A stretch of DNA of 64,000 nt from assembly GCA_052168355.1 (NCBI GenBank), contig JBQLZQ010000020.1:1-64000 (forward strand). The letters run 5' to 3'. The notes below the pieces were generated by a model. It worked only from the letters and a program-made list of their open reading frames with translations. It did no database searches and was not told the origin of the DNA. This DNA comes from JBQLZQ01 sp052168355 (lineage in GTDB: Bacteria; Pseudomonadota; Alphaproteobacteria; DSM-16000; Inquilinaceae). Position numbers and translations under genes: made by a program. Below are positions 35,229-44,563 of this stretch, piece by piece. Position 1 is the first letter of the stretch, and every line of letters begins with the position of its first letter.

Positions 35229-35666
35229 TACTGAGGTCGAAGGACCATGAAATGTGCCAATCTCAATGATTATTAAGAATTTAACTAAAATTTTTTATTG
35301 TTTTTTTGCCTCACTGCCTGGATGATGAGCTTTCTTGGTATTGGCACGGCTTACCGGCCGGCCTGAGCGAGACAAACGGCAGTAAAGAGTGGCCGTATCG
35401 GGCGATGGAGGGCACGGGCATAGGCGGCGCGACACCGGGACGGCAGGCGATCGAGCCGACCACGCGGCGACGCCCCATGGTCGGCCGAACGTCGCAGTGA
35501 TCGAGAGACATGGGATGAGGCAACGGCGGATGTGCGCGACAGCGCCCTTCGCCGGCACCGATCCGCTGAGATGGCGCCAGTACCCCCCAACACGGGAAGG
35601 TGCTAGGACACTGGCAAGGGTGTGCGATAGCGGGCGGCAAAAAGCCCGATCGCCGAAGGGGGCTCA
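35229..35666. other. 438-bp intergenic region with an AT-rich core
   Basis: No gene with coding character was recognised. Positions 35251-35310 have only about 13 G or C in 60 bases (22 percent), in strong contrast to the genome, with T-runs of six and seven. This could be the DUF2937 terminator region, an UP-like promoter element for the histidine kinase gene, or a small RNA locus. The part from 35310 to 35650 is GC-rich and featureless to me. Confidence 0.4.
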
Positions 35667-37376
35667 ATGCAGAACGACAGGGGGAGCGGGAGCGGCGTCG
35701 GCCGCCCATTCGCCTCCGCTCACAGCATCAAGGCGCAGATGGCCAGCGGTCTGCCGCCACCATCCGGACCGTCGGTGACGGACGGGCTGAACGCCACGAC
35801 GGTCATGGAGACCGACCCCAGGCCCGTCGGCATCTTTGCGCCCGATGGCACCCTGGCGTACCGCAATCAGGCGTTTCTCGATGCCGTTTTCCCCACCCGA
35901 TCCCACGGGCAGCTTCGCCCCATCCCGGCCTTTGCCGCGATGGTCGACCGTGTCAGGCGACTGGCCGCGGACATGGACGCCGGCCCCCATTCCGAAACCA
36001 CGACCTTCAGGGTTCCGGCCCGGCGCACCTTCAAGATCGACTATGTCCGACTGGATGACGCCACGGCGCCCGAAGCCCTTGGCGGCGGGATTATCGTCTA
36101 TATGACGGATGTCAGCGCCGAAATCGACGCGTTGCGCGAAGCCGAGGCCGACCGGTTGCGGCTGAGCGACCTGATGCGATCGTCGGCGGATTGGGTGTGG
36201 GAGATCTCGGCCCTGGGCGAGATCCGATCCATCTCGGAAAGCTTTTCGGAGATCGTCGGCTATCCCGTGCAGTCCTTGAAGGGGTGCCGGTTCGACGAGT
36301 TCGCCCAATGGATCGAGCCAGAGGTCGGGGATATCACCGAAAGCCGCGAGTTTCGCGAACGTCTTCCCTTTCGCGGTTTCGAATTCAATGTCCCCGACAC
36401 CATCGGCGGGTTTCGCCGTCAGCGGATCACGGGCGTACCGCTGTTCGACCAGGAAACGGGCCAGTTCCTGGGCTTTCGCGGCACCGGGACCGACGTCACC
36501 CTCGACACCTCGTCGGAGCGGATGACGGCCCAGTCGCAGATCGACCTGGAGGCGACCCTTGAACAGCTCAAGCTGCGCAATGCCGATCTTTTGCGCACGC
36601 TCGAGGAAGCGCAGAGCGCCAACCTGGCCAAAAGCTCGTTCCTGGCGAATATGAGCCACGAGCTGCGTACGCCGCTCAATGCCGTGATCGGGTATGCCGA
36701 GGCCCTGGAATCCGGCGTGTTGCGACCGGATTCCGACAAGTATCGCCAGATCGCCAGCGACATCGCCCATGCCGGCCACCACCTTCTGCACCTCATCAAC
36801 GATGTGCTGGACATGGCCAAGATCGACAACAATCAGATCGATATCACGGTGGAGCCCGCGCCGGTCGGCGACATTCTGCGTGACGCCTATTCCTTCATCA
36901 TGCTGGCCGCGTCGCGCAAGCGCATCGATACCCGCCAGGTCCTGGTCGCCAACGGCCCCTGGGTTCGCGTGGACCGGGTACGGGCGGTTCAGATCTTTGT
37001 CAACCTGCTCAACAACGCCGTGAAGTTCACGCCGGAAGGCGGCCAGATCGGCGTGCGGGTCGGTCTTGCGGCCAGCGACATGGCGGAAATCGTGGTATGG
37101 GACAGCGGCCCGGGCATCCCCCAGAACCGACGGGAAGACATCTTCTCCCCCTTTATCCGGGTCAAGGACGACGCCCATACCCAGTCGGGCGGCGGCGCCG
37201 GGCTGGGGCTGACCATTTCCCGCCATCTGGCCCGGCTGATGGGCGGCGCGATCGAGGTACGGGAACGCGACGCCGGCGGCAGCGAGTTTGTCGTCACCCT
37301 GCCCATCGCCGAACCCGGCCAAACCACCGATGCCAACGTAACCAGCCTTCCCCCACGGGGACCGACAGCAGGCTGA
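35667..37376 (+). CDS. PAS-domain sensor histidine kinase (cytoplasmic)
   Basis: A 569-residue kinase without membrane segments. A PAS-like domain lies at about 45-150, a second PAS at about 165-285, a short coiled coil at about 285-320, then HisKA with the phospho-acceptor His331 in MSHELRTPLNA. The HATPase domain shows NLLNNAVKF (N box), DSGPGI (G1) and GAGLGLTISRH (G2). No receiver domain is fused. AAGGGGG precedes the ATG. It is convergent with a second kinase; no response regulator gene is nearby, so the partner is unknown. Confidence 0.9.
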   Translation: MQNDRGSGSGVGRPFASAHSIKAQMASGLPPPSGPSVTDGLNATTVMETDPRPVGIFAPDGTLAYRNQAFLDAVFPTRSHGQLRPIPAFAAMVDRVRRLAADMDAGPHSETTTFRVPARRTFKIDYVRLDDATAPEALGGGIIVYMTDVSAEIDALREAEADRLRLSDLMRSSADWVWEISALGEIRSISESFSEIVGYPVQSLKGCRFDEFAQWIEPEVGDITESREFRERLPFRGFEFNVPDTIGGFRRQRITGVPLFDQETGQFLGFRGTGTDVTLDTSSERMTAQSQIDLEATLEQLKLRNADLLRTLEEAQSANLAKSSFLANMSHELRTPLNAVIGYAEALESGVLRPDSDKYRQIASDIAHAGHHLLHLINDVLDMAKIDNNQIDITVEPAPVGDILRDAYSFIMLAASRKRIDTRQVLVANGPWVRVDRVRAVQIFVNLLNNAVKFTPEGGQIGVRVGLAASDMAEIVVWDSGPGIPQNRREDIFSPFIRVKDDAHTQSGGGAGLGLTISRHLARLMGGAIEVRERDAGGSEFVVTLPIAEPGQTTDANVTSLPPRGPTAG

Positions 37377-37444
37377 AGGTCTAAATCAGACATATGGAGC
37401 GGGTCCAACCGGCAATCGAATCGGCTGCGGGACCGCCTTGATCG

Positions 37445-39517
37445 TTATCCGGCCGCCAAGTTCCGGCGGGGCAGGACGGAGACGGGCTTCACACGCTCCG
37501 GCGGGAACGACAGAATGACCCTGGTCCCGGCCCCAGGCCGGCTTTCCAGGGACAAACGGCCGCCGTGCAGTTCGACCAGCTTCTTGACGATGGGCAGGCC
37601 AAGCCCCGTCCCTTCGGCATTCTTGGCGGTATCGGCGTTAACCTGTCGGAACGGCTCCAACACCCGCTCGTGGTCCGCCGGCGCGATACCGACGCCGTCG
37701 TCGGCGACGATCAGCGCCAGGCAGCCGGCCGCATCGGTGCGCGCGGAGACACTGATCCTGCCGCCGACCGATGTGAACTTTATGGCGTTGGAGATGAGGT
37801 TGAGCAGCATCTGACGCACCGACCGCCGATCGGCATAGAGTTGCGGCAGGCCCGGAGGCACCGAGACGGCGATCCGCTTGCGGCTTTCGGCGAGGCGCGG
37901 CTTGAAGAAGTCGGCGGACGCCCCGACCACCTCGTCCAGATCGAGGTCTTCCTCGTGCAGCCGGTATTTGGTCGCCTCGATCTTGGCGAGATCGAGAATG
38001 TCGTTGATCAGATCAAGGAAATGCAGCCCGCTGCTGACGATGTCGGCCGAGTATTCCCGATAGCGCGGATTGTTCATGGGCCCCAGCATCTCCCGCTCCA
38101 TGATCTGGGCGAAGCCGATGATGGCGTTAAGCGGGGTCCTCAACTCATGACTCATATGAGCCAGGAAGGTGGTCTTGGCCTGGCTGGCCTGCTCCGCGAC
38201 TTCCTTGGCCTGGTGCAACTGGCGCTCGATTTCCTTGCGCGGCGTGATGTTGGTGGAGATCATCGTGACCTCGCCGGCACCCGACGGCACCAGCCGGGCC
38301 TCGAACGCTTCCTGCCCTTCGGCCAGGTCCAGGGTGTAATCGAACCGCTGGAGCTGTCCGGTGTCGAGCGCGGTATGAACCGCGCCGAGAGCGCGCTTGG
38401 CCACCTGCACGGGCAGCACATCGGCAAGGGTGTGGCCCAAAAGCTGATCGGCGGCCCGGAACGGGGAGGTTTCCGATCGGGGCGCGCTGTGGTCCAAAAG
38501 CACGCCGTCGCCGGATATCCGCACCATCAGGTCCGGGGTCGCCGCCAGGAAGGCGCGGTAGCGAGCTTCGTTTTCCGCCAGCCGTCGGTTGAGGTCTTCC
38601 TGTATCGCGATCTGCTGACGCAGGGCGGCTGCGGTGTGGGCGGACCGTAGCCACAGGAACCAGACCAGCGCTCCGATGGCCAAAAACGCCGGCACCACGA
38701 CGGTCAGGATAAACCGCATGAAGCTGCGGCCCGGCTGCCGGGCGGTCCAGCCCAGATCGGCAATGCGCGTGCCGGACGGCGAAAACAGGGACAGCAGGGC
38801 CATGCTTTGGTCGGTATCGGGACCGGCCAGCCGCAGGTCCTCAAAACCGAGCATGGCCGACAACCGTGGCAGCATGTCGTTGGCCAGATCCAGGGTCAGG
38901 ACGACAACCGGCTGCGGCAGATCGGTCTCGCTGTCTCCAACGGCCGCCACGGCGGTGAGCACAGGCTGACCGTCCATCGACAGGAACCCCGACACCACGG
39001 TCGCACCACTGGTCTTGGCATCGCGGCGCAGCAGATCCGCAAGCTCGGGCAGCCCCTCCGAAAACCGTTCCAGCGCGTCGAACGCGGCAGGTTCTCCTTC
39101 CAACGCCGAATACAGCGTGCGGTTGTCGCCGTCGAGCACGGCCACCGCGCGGACGCCGTGATTGCGGTAAAGCTGATCGCCCAGGACCGCGTCGGCCCAC
39201 CGCCGGTCGAACCCGGCAACCAGGTTGGCGTAAGCGCGGTCTGACCGACCGATACCCACCGCCAGCCGCTCCAGGTTGGTTTCCATATAGGACAGACTCT
39301 GGACCAGCTGTGTCGACGCGATGTCCCGTGCCTGTCTGTCTTGGGTTTTGGCGGCGGCCACGATGACGGTACCCACCAAGGCCGCACTGCCGACCATTAA
39401 GATGAGAGGCAAAAGATTGATCAGCCATGTCAGAAGGCGAAGCGAGCGGCTGGCCCCGATGGCCGATCGCCGGTCGTGCCTGTTGACAACGGAGCGAAGA
39501 TCGAAAGGGACGGTCAT
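37445..39517 (-). CDS. CHASE4-type membrane sensor histidine kinase
   Basis: A 690-residue kinase. Membrane helices at about 32-56 and 268-290 flank a periplasmic CHASE4-like sensor (about 60-265; SDRAYANLVAGFDRRWADAV is typical). A PAS domain (about 318-430) comes next, then HisKA with His457 in MSHELRTPLNAI, and a HATPase with NLISNAIKF, DDGVGI and GTGLGLPIVKK. The region around 440-457 resembles the neighbouring kinase, so the two may share ancestry. ATG at 39517 is preferred over a TTG one codon upstream. Two CtrA-like sites lie just upstream. Confidence 0.9.
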   Translation of the reverse strand: MTVPFDLRSVVNRHDRRSAIGASRSLRLLTWLINLLPLILMVGSAALVGTVIVAAAKTQDRQARDIASTQLVQSLSYMETNLERLAVGIGRSDRAYANLVAGFDRRWADAVLGDQLYRNHGVRAVAVLDGDNRTLYSALEGEPAAFDALERFSEGLPELADLLRRDAKTSGATVVSGFLSMDGQPVLTAVAAVGDSETDLPQPVVVLTLDLANDMLPRLSAMLGFEDLRLAGPDTDQSMALLSLFSPSGTRIADLGWTARQPGRSFMRFILTVVVPAFLAIGALVWFLWLRSAHTAAALRQQIAIQEDLNRRLAENEARYRAFLAATPDLMVRISGDGVLLDHSAPRSETSPFRAADQLLGHTLADVLPVQVAKRALGAVHTALDTGQLQRFDYTLDLAEGQEAFEARLVPSGAGEVTMISTNITPRKEIERQLHQAKEVAEQASQAKTTFLAHMSHELRTPLNAIIGFAQIMEREMLGPMNNPRYREYSADIVSSGLHFLDLINDILDLAKIEATKYRLHEEDLDLDEVVGASADFFKPRLAESRKRIAVSVPPGLPQLYADRRSVRQMLLNLISNAIKFTSVGGRISVSARTDAAGCLALIVADDGVGIAPADHERVLEPFRQVNADTAKNAEGTGLGLPIVKKLVELHGGRLSLESRPGAGTRVILSFPPERVKPVSVLPRRNLAAG

Positions 39518-39544
39518 CAAGATCGGGGTACCGCACCGGTAAGG

Positions 39545-39591
39545 TTAAGAGACCGTTACAGAGTGCCCGATGATGGTTTACGAAACGTTAA
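39545..39591. promoter_or_regulatory. Two CtrA-like sites upstream of the CHASE4 kinase
   Basis: TTAA-N7-TTAC at 39545-39559 and TTTA-N7-TTAA at 39577-39591 each differ from the CtrA consensus TTAA-N7-TTAA at one base. They are 28 and 60 bases upstream of the kinase start and lie in the 116-bp gap shared with the 3' end of msrB. Cell-cycle or motility control by CtrA is inferred. Confidence 0.35.
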
Positions 39592-39633
39592 GCGGGAGCG
39601 GCAACGAAAGACCTGTTCACCACGCCGTCGACG

Positions 39634-40050
39634 CTAGTCCGAATCGGCGGTCGCAGGGGCCGGTTGCAGTGCCAGCGCCACGGAGTTCATGCAGTAGCGC
39701 AGACCGGTCGGCGGCGGCCCGTCTTCGAACACATGGCCCAGATGGGATTCGCAGGCGGCGCAGAGGACCTCGGTCCGCCGCATCCACAGGGTCCGGTCTT
39801 CCCGCGTTTCCACGGCATCCTCGCTGACCGGCTGCCAGAAGCTGGGCCAACCCGTGCCGGACTCAAACTTGGTCGAGGCGTCGAACAGCGGGTTGCCACA
39901 GCAGACGCAAGCATAGAGTCCGGGGTCCTTGTTGGTGGCGTAGGCACCGGAATAGGCCCGTTCGGTCCCATGTCTGCGGCACACCCGATACTGTTCGGGC
40001 GTCAACTGGGCCTTCCATTCCGCGTCGGTTTTTTGGACTTTTTCGGGCAT
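39634..40050 (-). CDS. msrB: Peptide methionine-R-sulfoxide reductase
   Basis: A 138-residue repair enzyme that reduces methionine-R-sulfoxide in proteins. Structural zinc ligands are Cys48, Cys51, Cys97 and Cys100 (two CxxC motifs). The catalytic cysteine is Cys120 in RYCMNSVAL, and the substrate pocket motif GTGWPSFW is present. GAGGAG lies about 8 bases before the ATG. No signal peptide, so it is cytoplasmic. Divergent from the allantoinase gene. Confidence 0.95.
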   Translation of the reverse strand: MPEKVQKTDAEWKAQLTPEQYRVCRRHGTERAYSGAYATNKDPGLYACVCCGNPLFDASTKFESGTGWPSFWQPVSEDAVETREDRTLWMRRTEVLCAACESHLGHVFEDGPPPTGLRYCMNSVALALQPAPATADSD

Positions 40051-40071
40051 TTGCACACTCCTCGAACAGCC

Positions 40072-40098
40072 GGGGCGGCTGGGGCCGCTGGGGCCGCT
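40072..40098. repeat. Three tandem 9-bp units upstream of msrB
   Basis: GGGGCGGCT followed by two GGGGCCGCT units lie in the msrB/allantoinase divergent gap. The units differ by one base. It is a short simple repeat with no known function here. Confidence 0.7.
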
Positions 40099-40163
40099 GG
40101 GCAACCTTCGATATGCTGATATATTGGGCGGCCGTCGGCAAAGAACAGCCCCCGGGGATCCCC

Positions 40164-41084
40164 ATGCCGAACACCTACCCAAGGGATATGATCGGTTACG
40201 GCGCCTCGCCGCCTGACCCGCGATGGCCTGGCGGTGCGCGCCTGGCCCTTCAGTTCGTGATCAACTACGAGGAAGGCGGCGAGAACGCCATCCTGCACGG
40301 AGATCCCGCTTCCGAGGCGTTTCTTTCGGAAATCGTGGGCGCCGATGCTCGGCCCGGCGTGCGGCATATGAGCATGGAATCCTTGTACGAATATGGCAGC
40401 CGCGCGGGCTTTTGGCGATTGCGGCGGCTGTTCGTGGAACGCGACATTCCGGTGACCGTCTACGGCGTCACCATGGCCCTGGCGCGCAATCCCGAAGCGG
40501 TCCTGGCGATGCAGGAAGCGAACTGGGAAATCGCCAGCCACGGGTATCGTTGGATCGACTACCAGTATGTGGACGAGGCGACCGAACGCCATCATCTGCG
40601 CCAGGCGGTGCTGACCCACACCAAACTGACCGGCGAACGGCCGCTGGGCTGGTACACCGGCCGCACCAGTCCACTGACCCGACGGCTGGTGGTCGAAGAG
40701 GGCGGGTTTCTGTACGACGCAGACAGCTACGCCGACGATCTGCCCTATTGGGACACCACCTATGGACGGCCGCAGCTTATCGTGCCGTATACCCTGGACG
40801 CCAATGACATGCGCTTTGCCACGGCGCAGGGCTTCAATTCCGGCGACCAGTTTTACACCTACCTGAAAGACAGTTTCGACCTGCTGCATGCCGAGGGCGC
40901 GGTCGCGCCCAAGATGCTGTCGGTTGGACTGCATTGCCGGCTGGCCGGACGGCCGGGGCGGGCGGCGGCGCTGGCCCGTTTTCTGGACTACGCCCAAGGC
41001 CATGACGGTGTCTGGATCTGCAGGCGCGTCGATATTGCCCGGCACTGGCATGCCCATCATCCGTACCGACCGGATCGGACCTGA
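40164..41084 (+). CDS. puuE: PuuE-type allantoinase (polysaccharide deacetylase fold)
   Basis: A 306-residue enzyme of the polysaccharide-deacetylase fold. It matches the metal-independent allantoinase PuuE, which opens allantoin to allantoate in purine breakdown. Characteristic segments are VINYEEGGENAILHGD near the N-terminus, SMESLYEYGSRAGFWR, and ASHGYRWIDYQ. The first ATG of the frame (40113) would add 17 residues unlike the family, so 40164 is chosen; no strong ribosome binding site is present. No other ureide pathway genes are beside it. Confidence 0.85.
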   Translation: MPNTYPRDMIGYGASPPDPRWPGGARLALQFVINYEEGGENAILHGDPASEAFLSEIVGADARPGVRHMSMESLYEYGSRAGFWRLRRLFVERDIPVTVYGVTMALARNPEAVLAMQEANWEIASHGYRWIDYQYVDEATERHHLRQAVLTHTKLTGERPLGWYTGRTSPLTRRLVVEEGGFLYDADSYADDLPYWDTTYGRPQLIVPYTLDANDMRFATAQGFNSGDQFYTYLKDSFDLLHAEGAVAPKMLSVGLHCRLAGRPGRAAALARFLDYAQGHDGVWICRRVDIARHWHAHHPYRPDRT

Positions 41085-41338
41085 CGGAGTTGACCAGGTC
41101 CGATCCAACCAGATCAACAAGGCGATTAAGTCCATCGCCCCCAAAGCGGCCGACCCGATAAGTCATCACAACAATATAGTTGCGCAAACTGCTGTCATAT
41201 TCGCAATGAACGACTGCCGTGTTTGAACCTGTCCGCTTGAACTTTGGCGGATGATTAACGGATTATCTTTAGTCTGCTTCCCAAACCCGCAGGAAAATTG
41301 AGGAGGCGGATCCGCGTCATTCCGCTCAAGGCTCGATA

Positions 41339-41848
41339 ATGAACGCTCGCAACGCACCTGAACATAGGGAGCAGATTTACAATCTTCTCGATGTGTCGCG
41401 GGAGTCCCTCGAGGGACCGGAAAGGCTCGAAGGCGATGCCTGCCGGATGCTCTATGCCTGGTGGACCGGCTTTACCCCGTCCCTGCCCCGGCGCGCCGAC
41501 TTCGACCCCGTCAGTCATCCGGCCCTGCTGTCCAAGATCTTTTTGGTCCGGGCCGTGAACCGGACCGTTTTCGACTTTCGTCTGCGCGGCAACGATACCG
41601 AGCGCCTGGTCGGCGGGTCGACACGCTCGCTGTCGTTTCGTGTAGATCGCGGTGACGCGGCGTCGCGACGCCTGGCCGTCTACTATCGCGACGTGCTGAC
41701 GACCGGACGGCCAGGACGGTGCACCGGGCTGGTCGACGGCGGCCCCCTGGGGATCCGGCCCTTCGAGTCAATCGACTGCCCCTTGGCGATCGATCCCGAT
41801 GGCACGGAATTCGTGATCGGGGTCATGGACTATGCCGCGGATCGGTAA
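41339..41848 (+). CDS. PAS_5-domain protein
   Basis: A 169-residue protein of an alphaproteobacterial PAS-like family (PF07310 type). The segment LYAWWTGFTPSLPRRADFDP, followed by HPALLSKIFLV and a VFDFRLRGNDTERLVGG core, is typical. No enzymatic domain is attached. AAGG lies 8 bases before the ATG. It sits alone after a 254-bp gap. Ligand and partner unknown. Confidence 0.78.
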   Translation: MNARNAPEHREQIYNLLDVSRESLEGPERLEGDACRMLYAWWTGFTPSLPRRADFDPVSHPALLSKIFLVRAVNRTVFDFRLRGNDTERLVGGSTRSLSFRVDRGDAASRRLAVYYRDVLTTGRPGRCTGLVDGGPLGIRPFESIDCPLAIDPDGTEFVIGVMDYAADR

Positions 41849-41958
41849 CTCTCGAAGTGCCCGGATTTTGCCGGAAATGCAGGTATAGTCGTAAAACATG
41901 GGTGTTATGGGTGGGGACGGCGCGTGGATCGGTGTGATCCGGCAGCCGATGATACGCG

Positions 41959-42402
41959 ATGATGGATGACGAACCTTTTGACCGGGATGCGGTGACCGCC
42001 ATCATCGTCGACGAGGCCGGCCGTTTTCTGATGCAGTTGCGGGACGACATCGCATCCATCCGCTATCCCGGCTATTGGGGACTGTTCGGCGGCGGGATCG
42101 ATCCGGACGAGAGTGCCGAGGACGCCCTGGTGCGCGAGATCGAGGAGGAGCTGCGCTTTACGCCAACGCGCTTCCAGGCCTTGTCCGAGGTGTTTTACCG
42201 TCCGGCCTTTCGGGATGAAGCCCTGTGCCGGAAGCGGTTTTTCGTGGTGCCCGTATCGGCGGCCGAGATCGCGTCGATGGATCAGCAGGAAGGAACGGCC
42301 ATGCAGTTGTTCACCCTGGCGGAGATCCTGGTCCTGGACAAGATCATTCCGACCGACGCCTACGGCCTGCTGACCTATCAACAGGCCGACAACGGCGACT
42401 GA
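41959..42402 (+). CDS. Nudix hydrolase
   Basis: A 147-residue hydrolase of nucleoside diphosphate-linked compounds. The Nudix box GGGIDPDESAEDALVREIEE (about 46-65) keeps the metal-binding REIEEE glutamates, but the usual glycine after EE is arginine. WGLFGGGID precedes it as in the family. Substrate cannot be told from sequence. It ends 38 bases before the convergent phosphatase-like gene. Confidence 0.83.
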   Translation: MMDDEPFDRDAVTAIIVDEAGRFLMQLRDDIASIRYPGYWGLFGGGIDPDESAEDALVREIEEELRFTPTRFQALSEVFYRPAFRDEALCRKRFFVVPVSAAEIASMDQQEGTAMQLFTLAEILVLDKIIPTDAYGLLTYQQADNGD

Positions 42403-42440
42403 CCGCCGTTCGGGCGGCTGCGGGCCGCGCCGCCAGCCTG

Positions 42441-42860
42441 CTACTGTGGCTCAAGCCGGGGGCGGAGGTCATCGAGCCGATACCCCGCCTCCCGGGTTGC
42501 CGCCAGAACGGACGCCGGATCGACGTGTCCGGCCTGGGCCAGAGCCCAGAGGGTCGCTGACCGCATTCCGGAGCGGCAGAACGCAAGCACGGGCCCTGGC
42601 ATGTCCGCGAGCGCGCCGGCGAAGTCGCTGACATCCTTGTCGGTGACGGATCCGGAAACCACGGGGATATGGCGGTAGTCCAGGCCTCGCCGTTCCGCGG
42701 CCGCCTGAAGCGCCGCGCCCGGCGGCTGATCGTCGGCCTCGCCGTCCGGCCGATTGTTGATGATGGCTCGAAACCCCTGCGCCTTCACCTCATCGAGATC
42801 GGCTTCGACGATCTGCGACGTCACCGATACATTTGGCGATAATCTGGCGATCCGTTCCAT
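42441..42860 (-). CDS. Blh-like (TIGR01244) phosphatase/sulfurtransferase-family protein
   Basis: A 139-residue protein with a dual-specificity-phosphatase-like fold. The active-site loop is CRSGMRS (C-X5-R, about residues 95-101). The N-terminal SVTSQIVEADLDEVKAQGF and INNRPDGEADDQP match the family associated with beta-lactamase-hydrolase-like proteins such as Blh and BigR-regulated genes involved in sulfide handling. Here it is not fused to a metallo-beta-lactamase domain. Divergent from matB. The role is inferred. Confidence 0.82.
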   Translation of the reverse strand: MERIARLSPNVSVTSQIVEADLDEVKAQGFRAIINNRPDGEADDQPPGAALQAAAERRGLDYRHIPVVSGSVTDKDVSDFAGALADMPGPVLAFCRSGMRSATLWALAQAGHVDPASVLAATREAGYRLDDLRPRLEPQ

Positions 42861-43018
42861 GACGTCTTTCTCTTTCCGTTCCGGCGTGGCGCGTCGATTT
42901 GATGTATGGAGTATCTCTAATATATACAATGATAAAGACATGGTCGCTGTCCCCCCACAGGCGGTCGGGCTGCAAGATCTTTCCGGCTTTCCGCAACGAT
43001 GTGGCACAGTGCACCTCC
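42861..43018. promoter_or_regulatory. Divergent promoter region, Blh-like gene / matB
   Basis: A 158-bp gap with an AT-rich stretch (about 42896-42945, including TAATATATACAATG) inside GC-rich DNA. It carries the start signals of both divergent genes. Exact -35/-10 elements could not be assigned. Confidence 0.4.
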
Positions 43019-44548
43019 ATGACCGGCAACCTCTACACCGCCCTGACGGCCGCCAACCCGGTCGCGGAACGCACCGCGATCGAGACTGGCGACGGGCGCG
43101 CCGTTTCCTCTGGCGCCTTCTTCGATCTGGCCGGACGGCTTGCCGCCGCCTTGGCCAGGCGCGGCGTGAGCCCCGGCGACAGGGTCGCGGTACAGGCGGC
43201 CAAGTCGGTCGAGGCATTGGCGCTCTACCTGGCATGCCTGCGCGCCGGCGCCGTCTATCTGCCGCTGAACCCGGCCTACACGCCGCCCGAGGTCGCATAT
43301 TTCCTGGGCGACGCCGCGCCGCGCCTGTTCGTGTGCGCGTCCGAAACCAGGTCTGCGTTGACGCCAATCGCCGCCGGCGCGGGCGTCGACACCGTGGAGA
43401 CGCTGGACGAACGGGGCGGCGGCTCGCTGATGGAGGTGGCCGACGGCAGCGGACCAGCGCCCGATCCCGCGCCGCGCCGCGCCGAGGATCTGGCCGCGAT
43501 CCTCTATACCTCCGGCACCACGGGGCGGGCCAAGGGCGCCATGCTCAGCCATGGCAACCTGGAGAGCAACGCACGAGCCCTGGCCGCAGCCTGGCGCTTT
43601 ACCGCCAATGACGTGCTTCTTCACGCCCTGCCGATCTTTCACAGCCACGGGCTGTTCGTGGCCACAAATGTGACGCTTCTGTCGGGTGCCTCGTTCCTTC
43701 TGCTTCCCCGGTTCGACGCGGCTGAAGTGATGCGCCTGATGCCCAAGGCGACGGTGATGATGGGGGTTCCCACCTTCTACACCCGGCTGCTGTCCGAACC
43801 CTCCCTGACCGCCGACTCCACCGCTCACATGCGGCTGTTCGTGTCGGGGTCGGCGCCGCTTCTGGCCGACACGCACCGGCAGTGGCAGGCCCGCACCGGC
43901 CACGCCATCCTGGAACGGTACGGCCTGACCGAGACCAACATGAACACGTCCAATCCCTACGACGGCGACCGGGTACCGGGGACGGTGGGCCATCCGTTGC
44001 CCGGTGTCGCGCTGCGCATCGCCGATCCGGACACGGGCGCGCCTCTCCCGGCCGGGGAGATCGGCATGATCGAGGTCAAGGGGCCGAACGTTTGCAGCGG
44101 CTATTGGCGCCAGCCCGACAAGACCAGGGACTCGTTCCGTGCCGATGGGTTTTTCATCACCGGCGATCTGGGACGGATCGACGAGCGCGGGTACGTGCAT
44201 ATCGTCGGCCGGGCCAAGGACCTGATCATCTCCGGTGGCTACAACATCTACCCCAAGGAAATCGAGGGGGAGATTGACGCCCTGCCCGACGTCGCCGAAT
44301 CGGCGGTCATCGGCATTCCGGATCCCGATCTGGGCGAAGCGGTGATCGCCGTGGTCGTCCCGGCGGCCGGCGCGGCACCGACCGAGACCGGCATTCTGGC
44401 GGCGCTGGAAAGCAGACTGGCCCGCTACAAACGGCCGCGCCGCGTGGTAATGGCGGCGGAGCTGCCGCGCAACGCCATGGGCAAGGTGCAGAAGGCAAGC
44501 CTGCGGGAGAGCCATGCCGGCCTGACCCAGGGCGACGCCGCGCCGTAG
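43019..44548 (+). CDS. matB: Malonyl-CoA synthetase
   Basis: A 509-residue acyl-CoA synthetase (ANL superfamily) that activates malonate with ATP and CoA. The P-loop YTSGTTGRAKGAML (about 160-173) and the A5 motif ERYGLTETNMNTSNPYDG are seen, the latter strongly like rhizobial MatB. The A8 hinge GRAKDLIISGGYNIYPKE and the catalytic lysine in NAMGKVQK near the C-terminus complete the domain. Length is that of MatB. The start was set at the family's usual N-terminus; the ribosome binding site is weak. No malonyl-CoA decarboxylase (matA) gene is present nearby. Confidence 0.92.
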   Translation: MTGNLYTALTAANPVAERTAIETGDGRAVSSGAFFDLAGRLAAALARRGVSPGDRVAVQAAKSVEALALYLACLRAGAVYLPLNPAYTPPEVAYFLGDAAPRLFVCASETRSALTPIAAGAGVDTVETLDERGGGSLMEVADGSGPAPDPAPRRAEDLAAILYTSGTTGRAKGAMLSHGNLESNARALAAAWRFTANDVLLHALPIFHSHGLFVATNVTLLSGASFLLLPRFDAAEVMRLMPKATVMMGVPTFYTRLLSEPSLTADSTAHMRLFVSGSAPLLADTHRQWQARTGHAILERYGLTETNMNTSNPYDGDRVPGTVGHPLPGVALRIADPDTGAPLPAGEIGMIEVKGPNVCSGYWRQPDKTRDSFRADGFFITGDLGRIDERGYVHIVGRAKDLIISGGYNIYPKEIEGEIDALPDVAESAVIGIPDPDLGEAVIAVVVPAAGAAPTETGILAALESRLARYKRPRRVVMAAELPRNAMGKVQKASLRESHAGLTQGDAAP

Positions 44549-44563
44549 CCGGCCGGTCGATCC

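Noticed and set aside
35331..35360. Possible sigma-54 promoter (TTGGCACGG) before the histidine kinase
   Set aside because: The -12 GC element is missing at the required spacing.
35664..37322. 552-codon frame antisense to the first histidine kinase
   Set aside because: All kinase motifs are on the plus strand; the antisense product is low-complexity.
42861..43367. Upstream extension of the Blh-like gene to 43367
   Set aside because: It runs antisense through the start of matB; the real protein starts at 42860.
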